Shown here: one piece after another, positions 20,530-32,550 of the stretch
Numbering within the stretch: the stretch's first letter is position 1
Layout: each line of letters opens with the position of its first letter
NCBI RefSeq assembly: GCF_050624435.1
Contig: NC_134540.1
Location: forward strand, 105,615,739 to 105,679,738
Length of the DNA: 64,000 nt
Source: Tenrec ecaudatus
Lineage: Eukaryota > Chordata > Mammalia > Afrosoricida > Tenrecidae
Direction of reading: 5' to 3'
Position numbers and translations under genes: made by a program
Notes under the pieces: model-generated
What the model saw: only the letters and a program-made list of their open reading frames with translations
Told to the model about the DNA's origin: nothing
Database searches by the model: none

Positions 20530-20881
20530 ATTTTTAGCTCTTGTTAGATGCCAGTGAGTCCGTTTCAATTCATAGCAATCCTATGACTACAGACCAGCAC
20601 CAGCCTCACAATGTTATTATGTTTGAGCCGATTGTTGCAGCCACTGTGTCCATCCATCTCCTTGACTCCTTTGCACGGATCTTCTGTCTTGCATGATGCC
20701 CTCTCCTTGTAACCTGCCCAAAGTAAGTAAGGTAAAGTCTCACCTTGCTAACTTCCAAGGAGCATTCTGACTGTACTTTTTTGAAGACAGATTTGTTGAT
20801 TCTTCTGCGAGTCCATGATACTCTGTATGTTCTTTTCCATAATCCAAAGGCATCAAAAATAAGTTTGTCTTCCTTGTCCAA
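20530..20881 (-). pseudogene. RTE LINE, ORF2 C-terminus
   Basis: A 91-codon minus-strand frame (20881-20606) reads DAFGLWKRTYRVSWTRRRIN and then YFGQVTRRG, the C-terminal region of RTE/BovB reverse transcriptase. The 3' tail (GTTAGATGCCAGTGAGTCC) lies at its left. The piece is an isolated, 5'-truncated insertion. Confidence 0.8.
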
Positions 20882-21057
20882 TGTTCACATGCATAATTTT
20901 ACTAGCTACTTGAAATAGTTATATATACACTTATATAACACTCTCTTTATTGGATGTTTTATTAATTATATTTTTCCAATTGTACAATCATTTATTTAAT
21001 AGTCTCTCTTTTGCCTCCTGATAATTCAAAGCTTAAAATATTTATCTTGACCTTTTA

Positions 21058-21099
<42 letters not shown>

Positions 21100-21732
21100 A
21101 ACAGAGTTTGCTGACCTAATTTAATGGAAGGGCTCAGGGCTGAGATCATTCTTGTGAGAAACTCCATTCATATCAGCATGGGTTTGATTTGTTAGGTATG
21201 AATGCCTGGGATCCAGGTCGCACACAAGAGAAACCAGACCTTTAGAAACGCAATGAATTTTTGACCTAGTAATGATGGTGTTGGAAAAGAAGAAAGATAG
21301 GATGCTCTTATAAATATTGATTTAGAAGCTGGCCAGGCCCGACTCTTCTAGTGAAGAAAACTCCTTTCACAAGGCTTGCTGAGGACAAATGCTAGCGACT
21401 TCTCTTTTGGTGGAGAATATATATATCTATAATTTCCACAAGGCAATTAATTGCAGTTTTTTACATTATTTCATATGACAATAAAGAGTAAAAAAAATCC
21501 AGTATAATTTTAGTAGCAATTAACCTCAATTCTATGCAGGAGTGCTTTCACCCTGAGGTAAAGCAGGCTCCGGCGAGGGTGGCCAGGCCAGGACTGTTGC
21601 CTGAAGTTCTGCGCCCCCACTCCTTTCCCTCCTGTGCTGTGCTCCATCATCATCACCTTGTCGAGGGTTATCTCTTCTCTCTTTCAAAGAAGTCATGACT
21701 TGAGGACATTCTGCAGAAGCATAACTAGATAC
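20882..21732. other. unassigned DNA with microsatellite
   Basis: No exon supported. Contains (CA)10 then (GA)12 at 21056-21099. The GC-richer part at 21560-21640 is not a CpG island. Confidence 0.35.
21056..21099 (+). repeat. (CA)n(GA)n compound microsatellite
   Basis: About 10 CA units followed directly by 12 GA units. Confidence 0.95.
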
Positions 21733-21822
21733 AAGGAGGCCTAAAAACGTTCAGAGAAATAGTCCATTCTTTATCGGTGGATTTCATTTTCCCATGAACT
21801 CTTTGAAGCCCACTCATACATT
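21733..21822. repeat. mariner-like MITE
   Basis: The inner ends CTAAAAACGTTCAGAGAAA and TTTCCCATGAACTCTTTGAAG are imperfect inverted repeats around a short spacer, the design of small mariner-derived palindromic elements. A related copy lies at 60062-60150. Confidence 0.5.
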
Positions 21823-21939
21823 TGAGGGTCAAGAAATGATTCTGTCACTCACTGCAGGCAGCTGGGGTTGACTGTTGGTCTGAAGTTGATTTCCACTCAT
21901 GCACAGGTTAGAACTGCTCCGTACGGTGTTCGGGGCTAT

Positions 21940-22136
21940 TGAGGTAGTTAGTTTATTGTGATGGAGGAGGACTTTGTGGATTGGTGTCGGACATATGGGC
22001 TAATATTGGACTTGTGAGCTCAGGCAGCACTGGGTTGGGATGTTCTCTTGATGTGCACTTAACCTTTATATAAAACTCTCTCTTATACATATGAGTTTCT
22101 GTGGATTTGTTTCTCTAAAGTACCCAGACTAACACA
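21940..22136 (-). mobile_element. LTR family B with internal deletion
   Basis: The first 20 bp (TGAGGTAGTTAGTTTATTGTG) jump straight to GATGGAGGAGGACTTTGTGG, which in the full copy at 23172 lies about 320 bp further on. The right end is CCCAGACTAACACA. Confidence 0.75.
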
Positions 22137-23171
22137 TTATGATATCTCGGGAGTGGGGCACTGGAGAAACAAATCATAAGATGGAGAGTAGATGTTTGTT
22201 TGACCTCTCCCTCATGGTAGTTTTTCTTCTTTGACCAGAGACCAGATAAAGCCGCACTGTTTCCTCGGTGATTTTCTGGGGGAAATAAGAAAACAGAAAG
22301 CTTGTAAGCCCACCTACTTTCAATTATTAACATTTGGTTGGGTTTTTTTTTGTTGTTGTTGTTTTTAATTTGCTCTTTAGGTGGGTTTAGGTCATACCTG
22401 CAAACAAAGCTTTGAAAAGTTATGCTCCACCCAGTGCTTTGGAGTGCTCAGGAACCAATGGTCTTTGTCAGAAGCTGGAAAAAATCTGGAACCATGAAGA
22501 AAACTCCTCTCTGGGCCTGAATGTTAAAGGGAGCCTGAGAGCAGGCTAAAATGCTTGCTAGGTGACCACCTGGAGCTACTTGTTGAGTGGAAGTGGGAGA
22601 AATGCAGCAATAAAGAGACAGGTTGAGTTTGGCCACTGACACCTGTGGACTTGGTTTACAGGAAAAAGAGAAGATGAGAGCGGGTTGACTGGTCTAAGGT
22701 TCCTGACCTAGCGCATGGGGTCTAGGCTTGTTGAGTATTTGTGAGAGCCCATGGCCTAAAGGCAAGGTGACCAATGGGCACCCTGTGGAGCCTCAGTGAG
22801 GCAGCCCACATTGAGTTGACCAGAACCCAACCAGATGGAGATTTTTGAGCCTGTGAACTGGTGCACATTGTTGCTGACTTTATGGATGGCCTGTCAGGAT
22901 TTGCTTATGGATATGGACTTCACAAGGTTCCAACTGGAATGAAGACTCTTCATGTCGAAAAATATGATTGTCTCTCAGAGCACTGGATTGATGTAAGTGG
23001 GCAGTATATAAATTGGATACCGAAATTGGGGGGATAAAGGCATGAAGTAGTTGGCTTACAAACTTTCATAGGTGGGGGAACATATTCAAAGGATTAAGGT
23101 GTAGGTGTTACTTAATTCCAATTGTGACGCTAAAGAATAACATACAGGTGCCAAGTTGGCAAGGGGTGGAT
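22137..23171. other. unassigned intergenic DNA
   Basis: About 1 kb, with a TTTTTTTTGTTGTTGTTG tract at 22346-22365. Not assigned; an ERV-derived origin for 22700-23040 is possible but not supported. Confidence 0.3.
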
Positions 23172-23684
23172 TGATATAGTTAAAGTTTATTGTGCCACCT
23201 GGCCAATAAACATGTGGGGTTAATTGAAGGGCGGAGATAAATGGCTCAGTGAGCCTCACCTTTCTAGTTCTCGGGTCTCTTGTTTTGTGATGGTTGCACC
23301 AGGGTGCAGCTGCCTTAGCCAGTTCCCTGCTTCAGTTTGCAACGCTCACTTCCTGCAAGACATCCCTGAGGGGAAGCCACATGGACCTACCCCGATGCAG
23401 CCCTGGGTGCTGGAGCAGCTGTGTGGAGACCTCTGCCAGCTCTGAGTTGCTTACACATTCACTGATTTGGCTTTTCTCCCGCAATCAGCATCATTGTGGG
23501 TGTTTTGTGAGATGGAGGACGACCTTGTGGATTGGTGTCGGACGTATGGACTAATGTTGGACTTGGGGGCTTGGGCAGCACTGGGTTGGGTGTTTTCTTG
23601 ATGTGCACTTCACCTTTATATAAAACTCTCTCTTATACATGAGTTTCTGTGGACTTGCTTCTCTAAAGTACCCAGACTAATACA
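23172..23684 (-). mobile_element. solo LTR, family B (full copy)
   Basis: TTGATATAGTTAAAGTTTATTGTG to CCCAGACTAATACA, 513 bp, TG..CA ends. Serves as the reference for the copies at 5744 and 21940. It contains TTATATAAAACTCTCTC near its right end. No target duplication found. Confidence 0.8.
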
Positions 23685-25331
23685 CTCTCACCTATGTGCA
23701 CACCTATCTACCCAGTAGCCTATTACTTCCTTTCTCCTCCTACCCCTCTCACTTCTTCATAACCACCAAAGCCTGTTTCTTTTGGTAGGAAAGCCTGGAT
23801 CTTGATTTTTTTTCTTTTATAAAAGTAATCGTACAATATTTGTCCTTTTATGATTGGCTAACTTCACTCAGCGTAATGTCCTTTAAATCCTCCAAGATAT
23901 GAGATGTTTCACAGCTTCATCATTATTTTTTTTAGAATTTATAGTATTCCGTTGGGTGCATGTATCCAAGTTTATTTATCCATCTTCTTGCTGTTATGAA
24001 TAGTGCTGCAATGAATATGGTTGTGCATATATCTGCTCATGCTGTGTTCATTTCTTTAGGGTGTATACCAAATAGAAAAATGGCTGGGTAATTCTGTATT
24101 TCTATTCCCAATTGTCTGAGAAAGCATCTGCTGCTTTCTGCAGTGGTTGTAAGTTTGACAGACCCACAAACATTGTACAAGCATTCTCCACCCTCTCTAG
24201 CATTTTAAAATTTCTGTATCTTTAAACTTCATTTTTAATGGTGAGGTAAGGTGGGATCATAGTGTTTTCATTTGCATCTCATGAATGGCTTGTAATAGAG
24301 AGCATTTCCCCATTGATTTGTTGGTTACCTGGATGTCCTCTTTGGTGGCCAACTGTCTTTTTATGACCTCTCCCCATTTCAGATTGGCTTATTAATTTTT
24401 TTTCTTGAGATGTTGACATTTTCTATAGATTTGAGGAAGTAGACTCTTGTCCAATACATCATTGCCAAAATTTTATTCCTAGTCTGTGAGTTCTCCTTTT
24501 ACTTTTTTGAAGAAGTCTTTTGCTGCATATACATGTCTTATTTCTTAGGAGACCCTAGTCATCTATTTTGTGTTTTGCTATGTGTGTGTGTTTGTTATGT
24601 TTGATAGTGTTTTTATAACTCTCTCCCTAGTTTTTGTTGATGATATTTACAGTTCTAGGTTTACATCTAGGTCTTGAATCCATTGTGAGTTTTGTATGTG
24701 GAGTGAAGTATGGGTCCTTTTTCACTCTCCTGCAAATGGAAATCCAACTCTGCCAGCACCATTTGTTAAAGAGACTCTCTCTCTTCTCCATTTAATGTAT
24801 TTTGGTCCTTTGTCAAAAATAATTTATCTTTAGGTAGCTGTCTTTATTTCTGGGTTCTTTATCCCTTGGTCTATGTGTCTATCATACCCCAATACTAAGT
24901 TTTCCCTTTTTACTACCTTGGATGTGTAGTAGGCTCTGAGGTCTGGAAGTGAGAAGTCTCCTACTTTGTTCTTCCTTTAGTAGTGCTTTGTTTATCCGGG
25001 GTCTCTTTCTTCTCCATACAAAAGTGGTGTTTAGTTTTTCCATCTCTTTAAAGAATGATGCTGGGATATGGATAAGAACTGCACTGTATCTATAGATTGC
25101 TTTGGGTAGTTTTTACATTTTCACAATGTTCAACCTTCCTATCCATGAACATAGTATAGTCTTCTATTTAGGCAGGTCTCTTTCAATTTCTTATTTTGGA
25201 GGGTGTTTTTAGGGCCCAGGACATGGTTTTGGAAAGACAACAGTGATTTGACACAGTAGTTGAATACCTGTATATGCCCAAGGTTTTTACATGTACCACG
25301 TTCAGTCATCATTAAAACCAAAAACTAAGCT

Positions 25332-25520
25332 CACTGCCACAGTCAATTCTGACCCAAAGCACCCTTATAAGACACCCTAGACCTTGCCCTGTGCATTTCC
25401 TAAACTGTAACTTTATGAGAGCAGACAGCCTCATCTTTCTTCTGGGAGCAGCCAGTGGCTTCAAACTGCTGACTTTGAGGTTAACAGCCCAACACGTAAC
25501 CATGATGCCACCAGGCCTCC
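25332..25520 (-). repeat. AfroSINE inside L1
   Basis: CTCACTGCCACAGTCAATTC tail to head complement GATGCCACCAGGCCTCC. Confidence 0.88.
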
Positions 25521-25611
25521 TTTAACGTCCCTCAAATCGATTTTATTATGGGACATTTTGCTGCAGAGGAAAGTGAAGCTCCAAGAGATGAAAGCAAATT
25601 GCTCTCGACTG

Positions 25612-25765
25612 TTGTAGTTATTAGTTGCTGTGGTGTCAGCTCCAATTCACGACGACCTTATGTAATAGAAAGAAACATTGCCTGATCCTATGAGCACTTT
25701 GTAAACGAAGGCGGCACAACTCAAACGGAATTCTCTGATCGGAAGCCCTATGCTTTACCCCGCAT
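25612..25765 (-). repeat. RTE LINE 3' end
   Basis: TAGTTGCTGTGGTGTCAGC then GACGACCTTATGTAATAGAA and ATTGCCTGATCCTATGAGC follow the RTE tail in reverse. Confidence 0.6.
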
Positions 25766-25879
25766 GTCTCTTTAGACCAAACGGCTTCCCTTCCTGCAGC
25801 CTTTCTCCATGTGATAAATCTGAAAACTGCTTTCTAGAACTCATACTCCAAGAGAGATGTGCTTCCTAAGAGTACTCCG

Positions 25880-25985
25880 TTGTTTTTGTTGCTGTTGTTG
25901 ACTCATCCGACCTCATGGCAACCCCCTGTGTGCAGAGTAGAACTGTTTCTTAGGGATGTCACCTTCTGGAAACAGATCCCCAAGC
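25880..25985 (-). repeat. AfroSINE, truncated
   Basis: GTTGTTGACTCATCCGACC, GCAGAGTAGAACTGTTTCTT and GGAAACAGATCCCCAA. The head is lost. Confidence 0.6.
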
Positions 25986-28187
25986 CCTCTTTTGTTTGCT
26001 GGTAGGAGTGTTTTTTGGTTTGCTCTGTACAAGTCCTTTGTTTCGCTGGTTAGGTTTATTCCCAAGCACCCCAGGTTTTGGGTGGCTATTCTAAATGATA
26101 TTGTTTTCTTCATTTCCTTTTCAGAGCTCTCTCCTCATTATTAGAGAGCACTCCAGTTTGTTGTTGTTGTTGTTGTTGATCCTGTAGTCTGCCATGTTGC
26201 TGAATCTTCAATTATTTCCAACAATTTTCTTATCTAGTCTTGAGATGGTCTATGTATAGAATCATATCATCTACAAATAGAGAGAGGTTTACCTCTTGGC
26301 CAAGCTGGATGCCTTTGATTTCTTTTTCTTGTCTAATAGCTCTGGCTGAGACTTCTAAGGCAATATTGAATAAAATGATGAAGGACATCCTTCTCTCATT
26401 CATACTCTCCAGGGTCTGCACTCAATTGTTCTCCATTAAGCCAGCTGGCTACTGGTTTTCTGCATATGGTTTTTATTTATTTTAAAGAATTTTCCTTATG
26501 TTCAGATTTTATTGAGTGTTTTTATAAGGAATAGGTGTTGGATTTTGTCAAATGCTTTTGCTGCATTGATTGACATAATCATGTAGTTCTTTTCCTTTAT
26601 TTTATTATATGGTGGATTACATCGATTTTTTTTTCAAATACTGAACTATTTTTGCGTATTTATCCCACCTGATCAGGATCTATTATTGTGTTAGCCCAGG
26701 TTGACTAGAGAAACAAATCCAGAGACACTCCTATATATGTGAGAAAACTTTATATAAAGAAATAATTATACATCAAGAAAACATCCCAACCTAGATCAAG
26801 CCCATAAATTAGATATTACCCATAAGTCCAATATTAGCCCATGAAATCCTCTTCAGACTCATGGTGAACATGCAATGGTACCGAATGCAGGAAAACCACA
26901 GGCCTATAGGTGAAGGTCCTATGGTTCCAATGGGTCTGGGCACGTCTTCAGGGCTCTGACTGCCATCATCATGGCTCCTTGTGACTTGTCAACAAGAATG
27001 TGTTGCTGAGACAGTGTGTTCCACTTCCAGGGAAGAAGAGAGGAAGTCCCAGAATCTGCATGAGAACGCCACACCAACAAGGGATACCAGGTTGTGACAT
27101 GGTTGGCAGGTGAGACTCTACCCCTTCATTCTTTATTTTACACTTTTTAAATCATTTTATTTGGGGTTCATACAACTCTTATCACAATACATACATTTGT
27201 TGCCCTCATAATTCTCAAAACATTTTTTTCTTGGTTTTCATTTTTTATTTTTAAAATAATTTTATTGGGGCTCATACAACTCTTATTACAATCCATAATC
27301 CATCCATTGTGTCAAACACATTTGTACATTTGTTGCCACCATCATTCTCAAAATATTTGCTTTCTACATGAGCCCTTGGTATCAGCTCCTCATTTGTCCC
27401 CTTCCCCCATGAGCCCTTGATAATTTATAAACTATTATTATTTGGTTATATCTTACACTGTCTGATGTTCACTTCACCCCATTCCCTGTTGTCCATCCCC
27501 CAAATAGGAAGTTATATGTAGATCCTTATAATCGGTTCCCACTTTCTACTCCACCTTCGTTTCACCCTCCAGTATCACCACTCTCACCACTGGTCCTGAA
27601 GGGATCGATCATCTGTCCTGGATTCCCTGTGTTTCTGGTTCCTATCTGTACCAGTGTACATCCTCTGGTCTAGCCAGATTTTTAAGATTGAATTGGGGTC
27701 ATAATAGTGAGGGAGGAAGCATTTAAGAACTAGAGGAAAGTTGTATGTTTCATCATTGCTTCACTGCACCCTGACTGGCTTGTATCCTACCCATGCTATG
27801 TCTTTTGATAGTGGGGCACCATCAGCTTTCTTCACCACATTTGCTTATGCACCTGCTTTGTCTTCAGCAATCATGTCAGGAAGGTGTGCATTATGGAATG
27901 CTAATTTAATAGAACAAAGTATTCTTGCATCGAGGAAGTACTCGAGTGGAGACCCAATGTCCATCTGCTGCCTTAATACTAAAACTATAAATATATGCAC
28001 GTAGATATATTTCCCCATCATCATATATAAATATATTTACATATGTACATGCCTGTATTAAGACCTCTATAAATGTCCTTTGCCTCCTAGTTCTTTCCTC
28101 TATTTCCTTATGCTTTCCTCTTGTCCCACTATCATGCTCAGCCTTCATTTGGGTTTCATTAATTTCTCTCGGTTACATTGCCCTTGA

Positions 28188-29003
28188 TCAATCTCTATCA
28201 GACCTCTTGCACCCTCCTTGCAACTGATTTTGGATCACTTGTTGCTCCCTTGTCCCTGGGTTGGTCAACACCACCTCCTTTCCCCCACCTCTCCCTCTTC
28301 CATGTCCCCCTGGAACCATCAGTCCCATTGTTTTCTCCTCCAGGCTGTTCATCCAGCCTATCTTATCTAGATAAACCAGCAGAGATAATAATATGCACAA
28401 AAAAGACATAGCAAACAAAGTGACAAAAGAAAACAAAATGATGACAACAAAAAAACCAATGGTAGTAAATAAATAAATAAATAGATAGATAGATAGATAG
28501 ATAAAAAATAAAAATTTAAAAAAGGAAAAACCTATAAATAGTTCATGTTCTGTTTGTTGACCTCTAGGAGTGTCCTCCAGTCGAGTCCAATGGGGTGCCA
28601 TGCCCTGGTCCCAAATTCTATCCTTGTCACTTCCTCGTGACCTCCCTGCTCTGCTCCCCCTGCTGCTTTGCCTCATACCCTTAGTGTTTTGCCTCAGTGC
28701 GGTGGAGTTAGATTGGGCCAATCCAGACACTGTGTCTACAGTGGTGCCCCCCATAGGGACATGGGTCAGTGAGGTATGGCAAGTCTCATAGTGGGGCCAG
28801 TCATATGGTCCACTCTGTGCATTGGCTGTCTGGAGCAGGGATATCATCCTCCAGGCTTGGTGGACCAGGATGTGCTCCACTCTCTCTTCTTCCCCCTTCA
28901 TTTGCTCCCATGTGCTCTGATCGGACATGTCCCTCTCCCTGAGCTGTAGCTTCAGTGCTGTCCTCTGAAGGGAATTCTTTTGGGGGGAGAGGCAGTTGTC
29001 CAC
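28188..29003 (-). other. 271-codon open frame inside the L1 3'-UTR element
   Basis: The frame starts at 29003. Residues 1-150 are polar and rich in Arg, Ser and Gln. Residues 156-211 are strongly hydrophobic (two or three membrane-length segments, part of them encoded by the TAAA/TAGA microsatellite). Residues 212-271 are Gly- and Arg-rich. Two other copies of the repeat keep the same frame over the second half: minus strand 55237-54947 and plus strand 61997-62245, with the shared pattern GQQTDLEL, hydrophobic stretch, YKIGM.SKLEEKA.G..VP.G. Length differences in the hydrophobic part are multiples of three. I know no such protein. It may be a non-coding repeat whose frame is open by descent from a common source. 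Not claimed as a gene. Confidence 0.3.
28468..28505 (+). repeat. (AAAT)n(AGAT)n microsatellite
   Basis: Four to five AAAT units, then five to six AGAT units. Confidence 0.9.
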
Positions 29004-30499
29004 ATAGTTGGGATTGGGGCCGGGCTCTCAGACCCCTCCACTGGCTCCCCGATCCATGCAGGCACGTTCCATTCGCATCCCAGAACACCGGGTTGAAGTC
29101 TGGTCCCTCTTTCCCTGTGGAGATATGAATATCCTCCACTTGGGTAGATCAGTGCCCTGTTCCCCTGCTACACATTTCTCTTTTCGCACACACACCCCCA
29201 TTTTATGTACCCCTGGATTAGGTCTGGCCCCTGCCCATACTACCTGGACCTCACCCCTGGAATGTTTATATATAGTAGCTTTTCCCCTGTCCAGCCCTTC
29301 ATTCTAATTTATCAACTTGACATGAAATTGTATAATTACCACAATTTTTTGATATTTTGTTGGATTATATTGGCTAGGATTTTGCTAAGAATTTTTGCAT
29401 CTATGTTCATAAAGGATATTGGTCTATAATTTTCTATTCTAGTCATTTCTATAGTTTTGGTGTTGAAATTAGGCTCACTTCATAAAATGAAGTTTCGTGT
29501 TTGAGTTTGCTGGGTTCTTTTAGTTTACTTTTTAAATATTCTGGAATAGTTTGAGTAGAATTGGTGTCAATTCCTTTCTGAGTATTTGGTAACATTTCCA
29601 GTGAAGCCATCTGATCTTGGGCTTTCTGTTGTGAGTTTTTTTTAATGCCTTGACCTATTTCTTCTTTTGTTATGAGCCTGTCGAGATTTCCTACATCAGT
29701 CTGCATTAATTTAGGTAGGTAGCGTGGTTCTAGAAATTAGTCTTTTGTTCCTAGGTTTTCCAATTTGTCAGACTCCGGTCCTTCCTAGTGTTGTCATTTT
29801 TATTTCTGTAACTTCTGTTCTGATGGCACCCATTTCACTCCTGAGTTGTGATGTTTGCATCTTCTTCTTTTCTTTGGTTAAATTTGCCAGTGATTTGTAA
29901 GCTTTGTTAATCTTTCAAAGAACCAACTTCTTGTGTTTTTCTGTTTTCTGATTCATTTCTTTCTTTCTTTCTTGACACTAGTTACATGTCAGACAAGAAT
30001 GCCGGTCAGTTTTCAGTTTCACTTTTACTCTTTTTCCTACAGTAGCCACTCAGACGAAGGTTTAGGGTAAGGAACCTCAATCTCTCTGGCGCATTTAAAA
30101 TTTAACTTTAGTAGTTGTTAATCTTCCCCTTTTGCTAGTGGAGGATAACAAAAAACCCACGACCATATTATGAGTTGTACAGTCCGTACCATCAAAACAA
30201 TGACGGTGCCCCTTAAACCTCCCATGTATGAGCTTCCTTTTGGTCCTCCTGTTCTTTGTTCTCACCACCCTCCCTTCTTACCTTCCTGTCCCTTAGTGCC
30301 CTCTTGAGTCATTTTGCTTTTTAATGGTGTGGTGTTAGTATCTTTATTCCTCATGATTTCCTGTGTTTAGTTTCTTTTGTTTTCTTGTCTTTCTTTTTTT
30401 GCTGTTATTTTACTGTTTGCTATGTTTTTATGGCTTTCCTCTTTTATTTTGATGAGGCTTGCCCATTTTCTTTGAGTTTACCTTGTCATTTATTCTTTT

Positions 30500-30598
30500 C
30501 TTTTTTTTAATTTTAACAATTTTATTAGGGGCTCATACAATTCTTATCACAGTTCATACATATACATACATCAATTGTATAAAGCACATCTGTACAGT
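30500..30598 (-). repeat. tenrec-type L1 3' end, about 100 bp
   Basis: TTTTATTAGGGGCTCATACA then CATCAATTGTATAAAGCAC. Confidence 0.8.
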
Positions 30599-31257
30599 CT
30601 ATTATTTTCTTTCAAACAGTCTGTCTCTCCTGAAAACTACTTGACTTAGTCTCCATTTCAATGTTTTATATCTTACTCTATTCCTTCTATGGGAGTCATT
30701 ATCTGCGTTGCAGAATGTTATCTCTGACTTCCTATTTTCGGTCTTCTGAGTCTGTTTTACTTCGGATACTGTTTTAAACGGGTTGACTTCTGGGTGGTGG
30801 TGTCTTCGCAGGTTAATGTATGCTATTGTATGGTTTTTGATTCTCTGTCCAAAGACCACCTCTGAGTATTTTTGGGTGTTGGTGGTGGTGATGTCAGGTT
30901 GTTCTTGTTTGCACAAATTTCTTCATCTCTGGAAATATCCTTATTTCTCCTGTGCACATGAGATATCATTTGATTGGCATACGATTCTTGGTTGGCAAGT
31001 TTTTTCTTTCAGGAATCTATATATGACATCCCATCGTCCTTTGTGCCTGCATGGTTTCTGCTGAAAAAATTAGAGCTTCGTCTTATTTATTCTTCTCTGT
31101 AGGTATCTTCTTTTCCCCTGTCTGTGGGTTCTCATTTGACCTTTTGGTGAAACCTTTTGATGCACAGTGTCTGATTTTTTAAGAGGGCCCAGTGATCTAG
31201 CTTGTCCTCGGCTGCTGTGTGTTTTCAGTTGTTTGATAGCGCATTTATACCATACTT

Positions 31258-31540
31258 TGTTGTTGCTGCTATGAAGTATCAACCAGTTGGTTCCGACCCA
31301 CAGGGACTCTGTGCATAGCAGTGTGAAGCACTTCCCAATCATGTGCCACCTCACAGTAATTCCTAAGCTTGAGCTCGTTCTTGCAGCCACTGTGTCCATC
31401 CGTCTCGCATCTTCTTCTTCTTTGCTGCCCCTCTACTTCACAACGTGATGTCCTTTCCAGGGACCGGTCTCTCCTGGTAACATGTCCACAGTTTGTAAGG
31501 TGGTCTTGCCAACATGGCCTCTAAGGAGTTCTGTGGCTAT
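31258..31540 (-). repeat. RTE LINE 3' end
   Basis: TTGTTGTTGCTGCTATGAAG, AACCAGTTGGTTCCGACCC, GCAGCCACTGTGTCCATCCG and CATGGCCTCTAAGGAGTTC. Confidence 0.8.
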
Positions 31541-31596
31541 TAGTAAGTGTGTTCTATTTATGATTCCTGGTGTACATGTGCAAGACTTTTCTTTTT

Positions 31597-31891
31597 CTTT
31601 TTAAAAAAATCATTTTATTAGGGGTTCATACAACTCTTATCACAATCCATACATACATCATTTGTGTAAAGCACATTTGTACATCCATTGCCTTCATCAT
31701 TCTCAAAACATTTGCTTTCCACTTAAGCCCCTGGCATCAGCTCCTCAGTTTCCCCTCTTTCCCTGCTCCCCACTCCTTCATGAACTCTAGATAATTTATA
31801 AATTATTATTTTTTCATATCTTGCCCTGTATGACATCTCCCTTCACCCACTTTTCTGTTGTCCATCCCCCAGGAAGGAGATAATATGTAGA
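31597..31891 (-). repeat. tenrec-type L1 3' UTR, about 295 bp
   Basis: ATCATTTTATTAGGGGTTCA to AGGAAGGAGATAATATGTAG. Little diverged from the 27240 copy. Confidence 0.85.
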
Positions 31892-32337
31892 TAGAAGAAG
31901 ACCGTGGATCATAGGGGGTCTATATTAAAAAAAAACTGTTCCCCAAGTGATTGTGCCAATTATGTGTAATTTCCCATCAGAAGAATAACAGCTTCCATGT
32001 TTTATATTTTTGATACTTGGTATTGTCAGATTTTACATTTATGATTATATGGTGGATATAAATGGTATGTGTTAGGGATTTCAATTTTCATTTTTCTAAA
32101 TTTTTCTGAATGAAATTGACATCATGTTTATTGTCCATTCAGGGCTCTTTTAATAATCATAATCAAAATAAAACATTGCTGTTGATTTTGCTCCTACCCA
32201 TTGTTCTATTGGGTATGTTCTTTGTGTTGCTAGTTTGTAAGATAAGTTCTTTATAGACTTCAATAAGTTTCTGTTGATTCTATATGCTGCAAATGTAAGC
32301 TCTCTCTCAGTTTGTGCTTTGTCTTTCTGTGATTTTA

Positions 32338-32550
32338 TTTATTTATTATTATTTTTTTAACCATTATTGTCAGGTTGATCATTTTCATCTCTTTTTTTTA
32401 AAACATTTTATTAGGGGCTCATACAACTCTTATCACAATCCATACATATACATACATCAATTGTATAAAGCACATCTGTACATTCTTTGCCCTCATCATT
32501 CTCAAAGCATTTGCTCTCCACTGAAGCCCCTTGCATCAGGTCCTCTTTTT
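32338..32550 (-). mobile_element. tenrec-type L1 3' end with 15-bp TSD
   Basis: Flanked by CTTTCTGTGATTTTA at 32323-32337 and 32551-32565. The insert holds a T-rich stretch and ACATTTTATTAGGGGCTCAT to GCATCAGGTCCTC. The outer L1 text reads through when it is removed. Confidence 0.85.

Larger units (their letters stand above)
23690..26686 (-). pseudogene. L1 3' UTR and ORF2 remnants (part 1 of mosaic)
   Basis: Reading on the minus strand, TAGTGCTGCAATGAATATGG and the following text are the conserved end of L1 ORF2 in reverse. A 63-codon frame at 26421-26230 gives [17 protein letters not shown], the L1 reverse-transcriptase block with the catalytic Asp pair (usual form FADDMI.Y). Frames are broken throughout. 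Three SINE or RTE fragments are inserted at 25332-25985. The element continues after the LTR at 29344. Confidence 0.8.
27133..29294 (-). mobile_element. tenrec-type L1 3' UTR element, 2.16 kb, with TSD
   Basis: Bounded by perfect 11-bp repeats CCCTTCATTCT (27122-27132, 29295-29305). On the minus strand it runs from GCTGGACAGGGGAAAAGC to a poly-A-type end at 27133. There are two 3' ends in tandem: a 90-bp piece 27133-27225 (TTTGGGGTTCATACAACTC) and the main body from about 27240 (TTTATTGGGGCTCATACAAC). It includes an AT microsatellite at 28468-28505 and a long open frame listed separately. No ORF1 or ORF2 is attached, so it is either a truncated L1 or a non-autonomous derivative. Confidence 0.8.
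26687..29343 (+). mobile_element. LTR family A, split by an L1 3'-UTR insertion
   Basis: Left part 26687-27132 begins TGTGTTAGCCCAGGTTGACT. Right part 29295-29343 ends GTATAATTACCACA. The joined LTR is about 484 bp. It sits inside the minus-strand L1; the L1 text resumes at 29344 with TTTTTTGATATTTTGTTGG. Confidence 0.85.

Noticed and set aside
28188-29003. 271-codon frame as a host membrane-protein gene
   Set aside because: It lies wholly within a multi-copy L1 3'-UTR element with target duplications, and part of its hydrophobic stretch is a microsatellite. Kept as a repeat-borne frame only.
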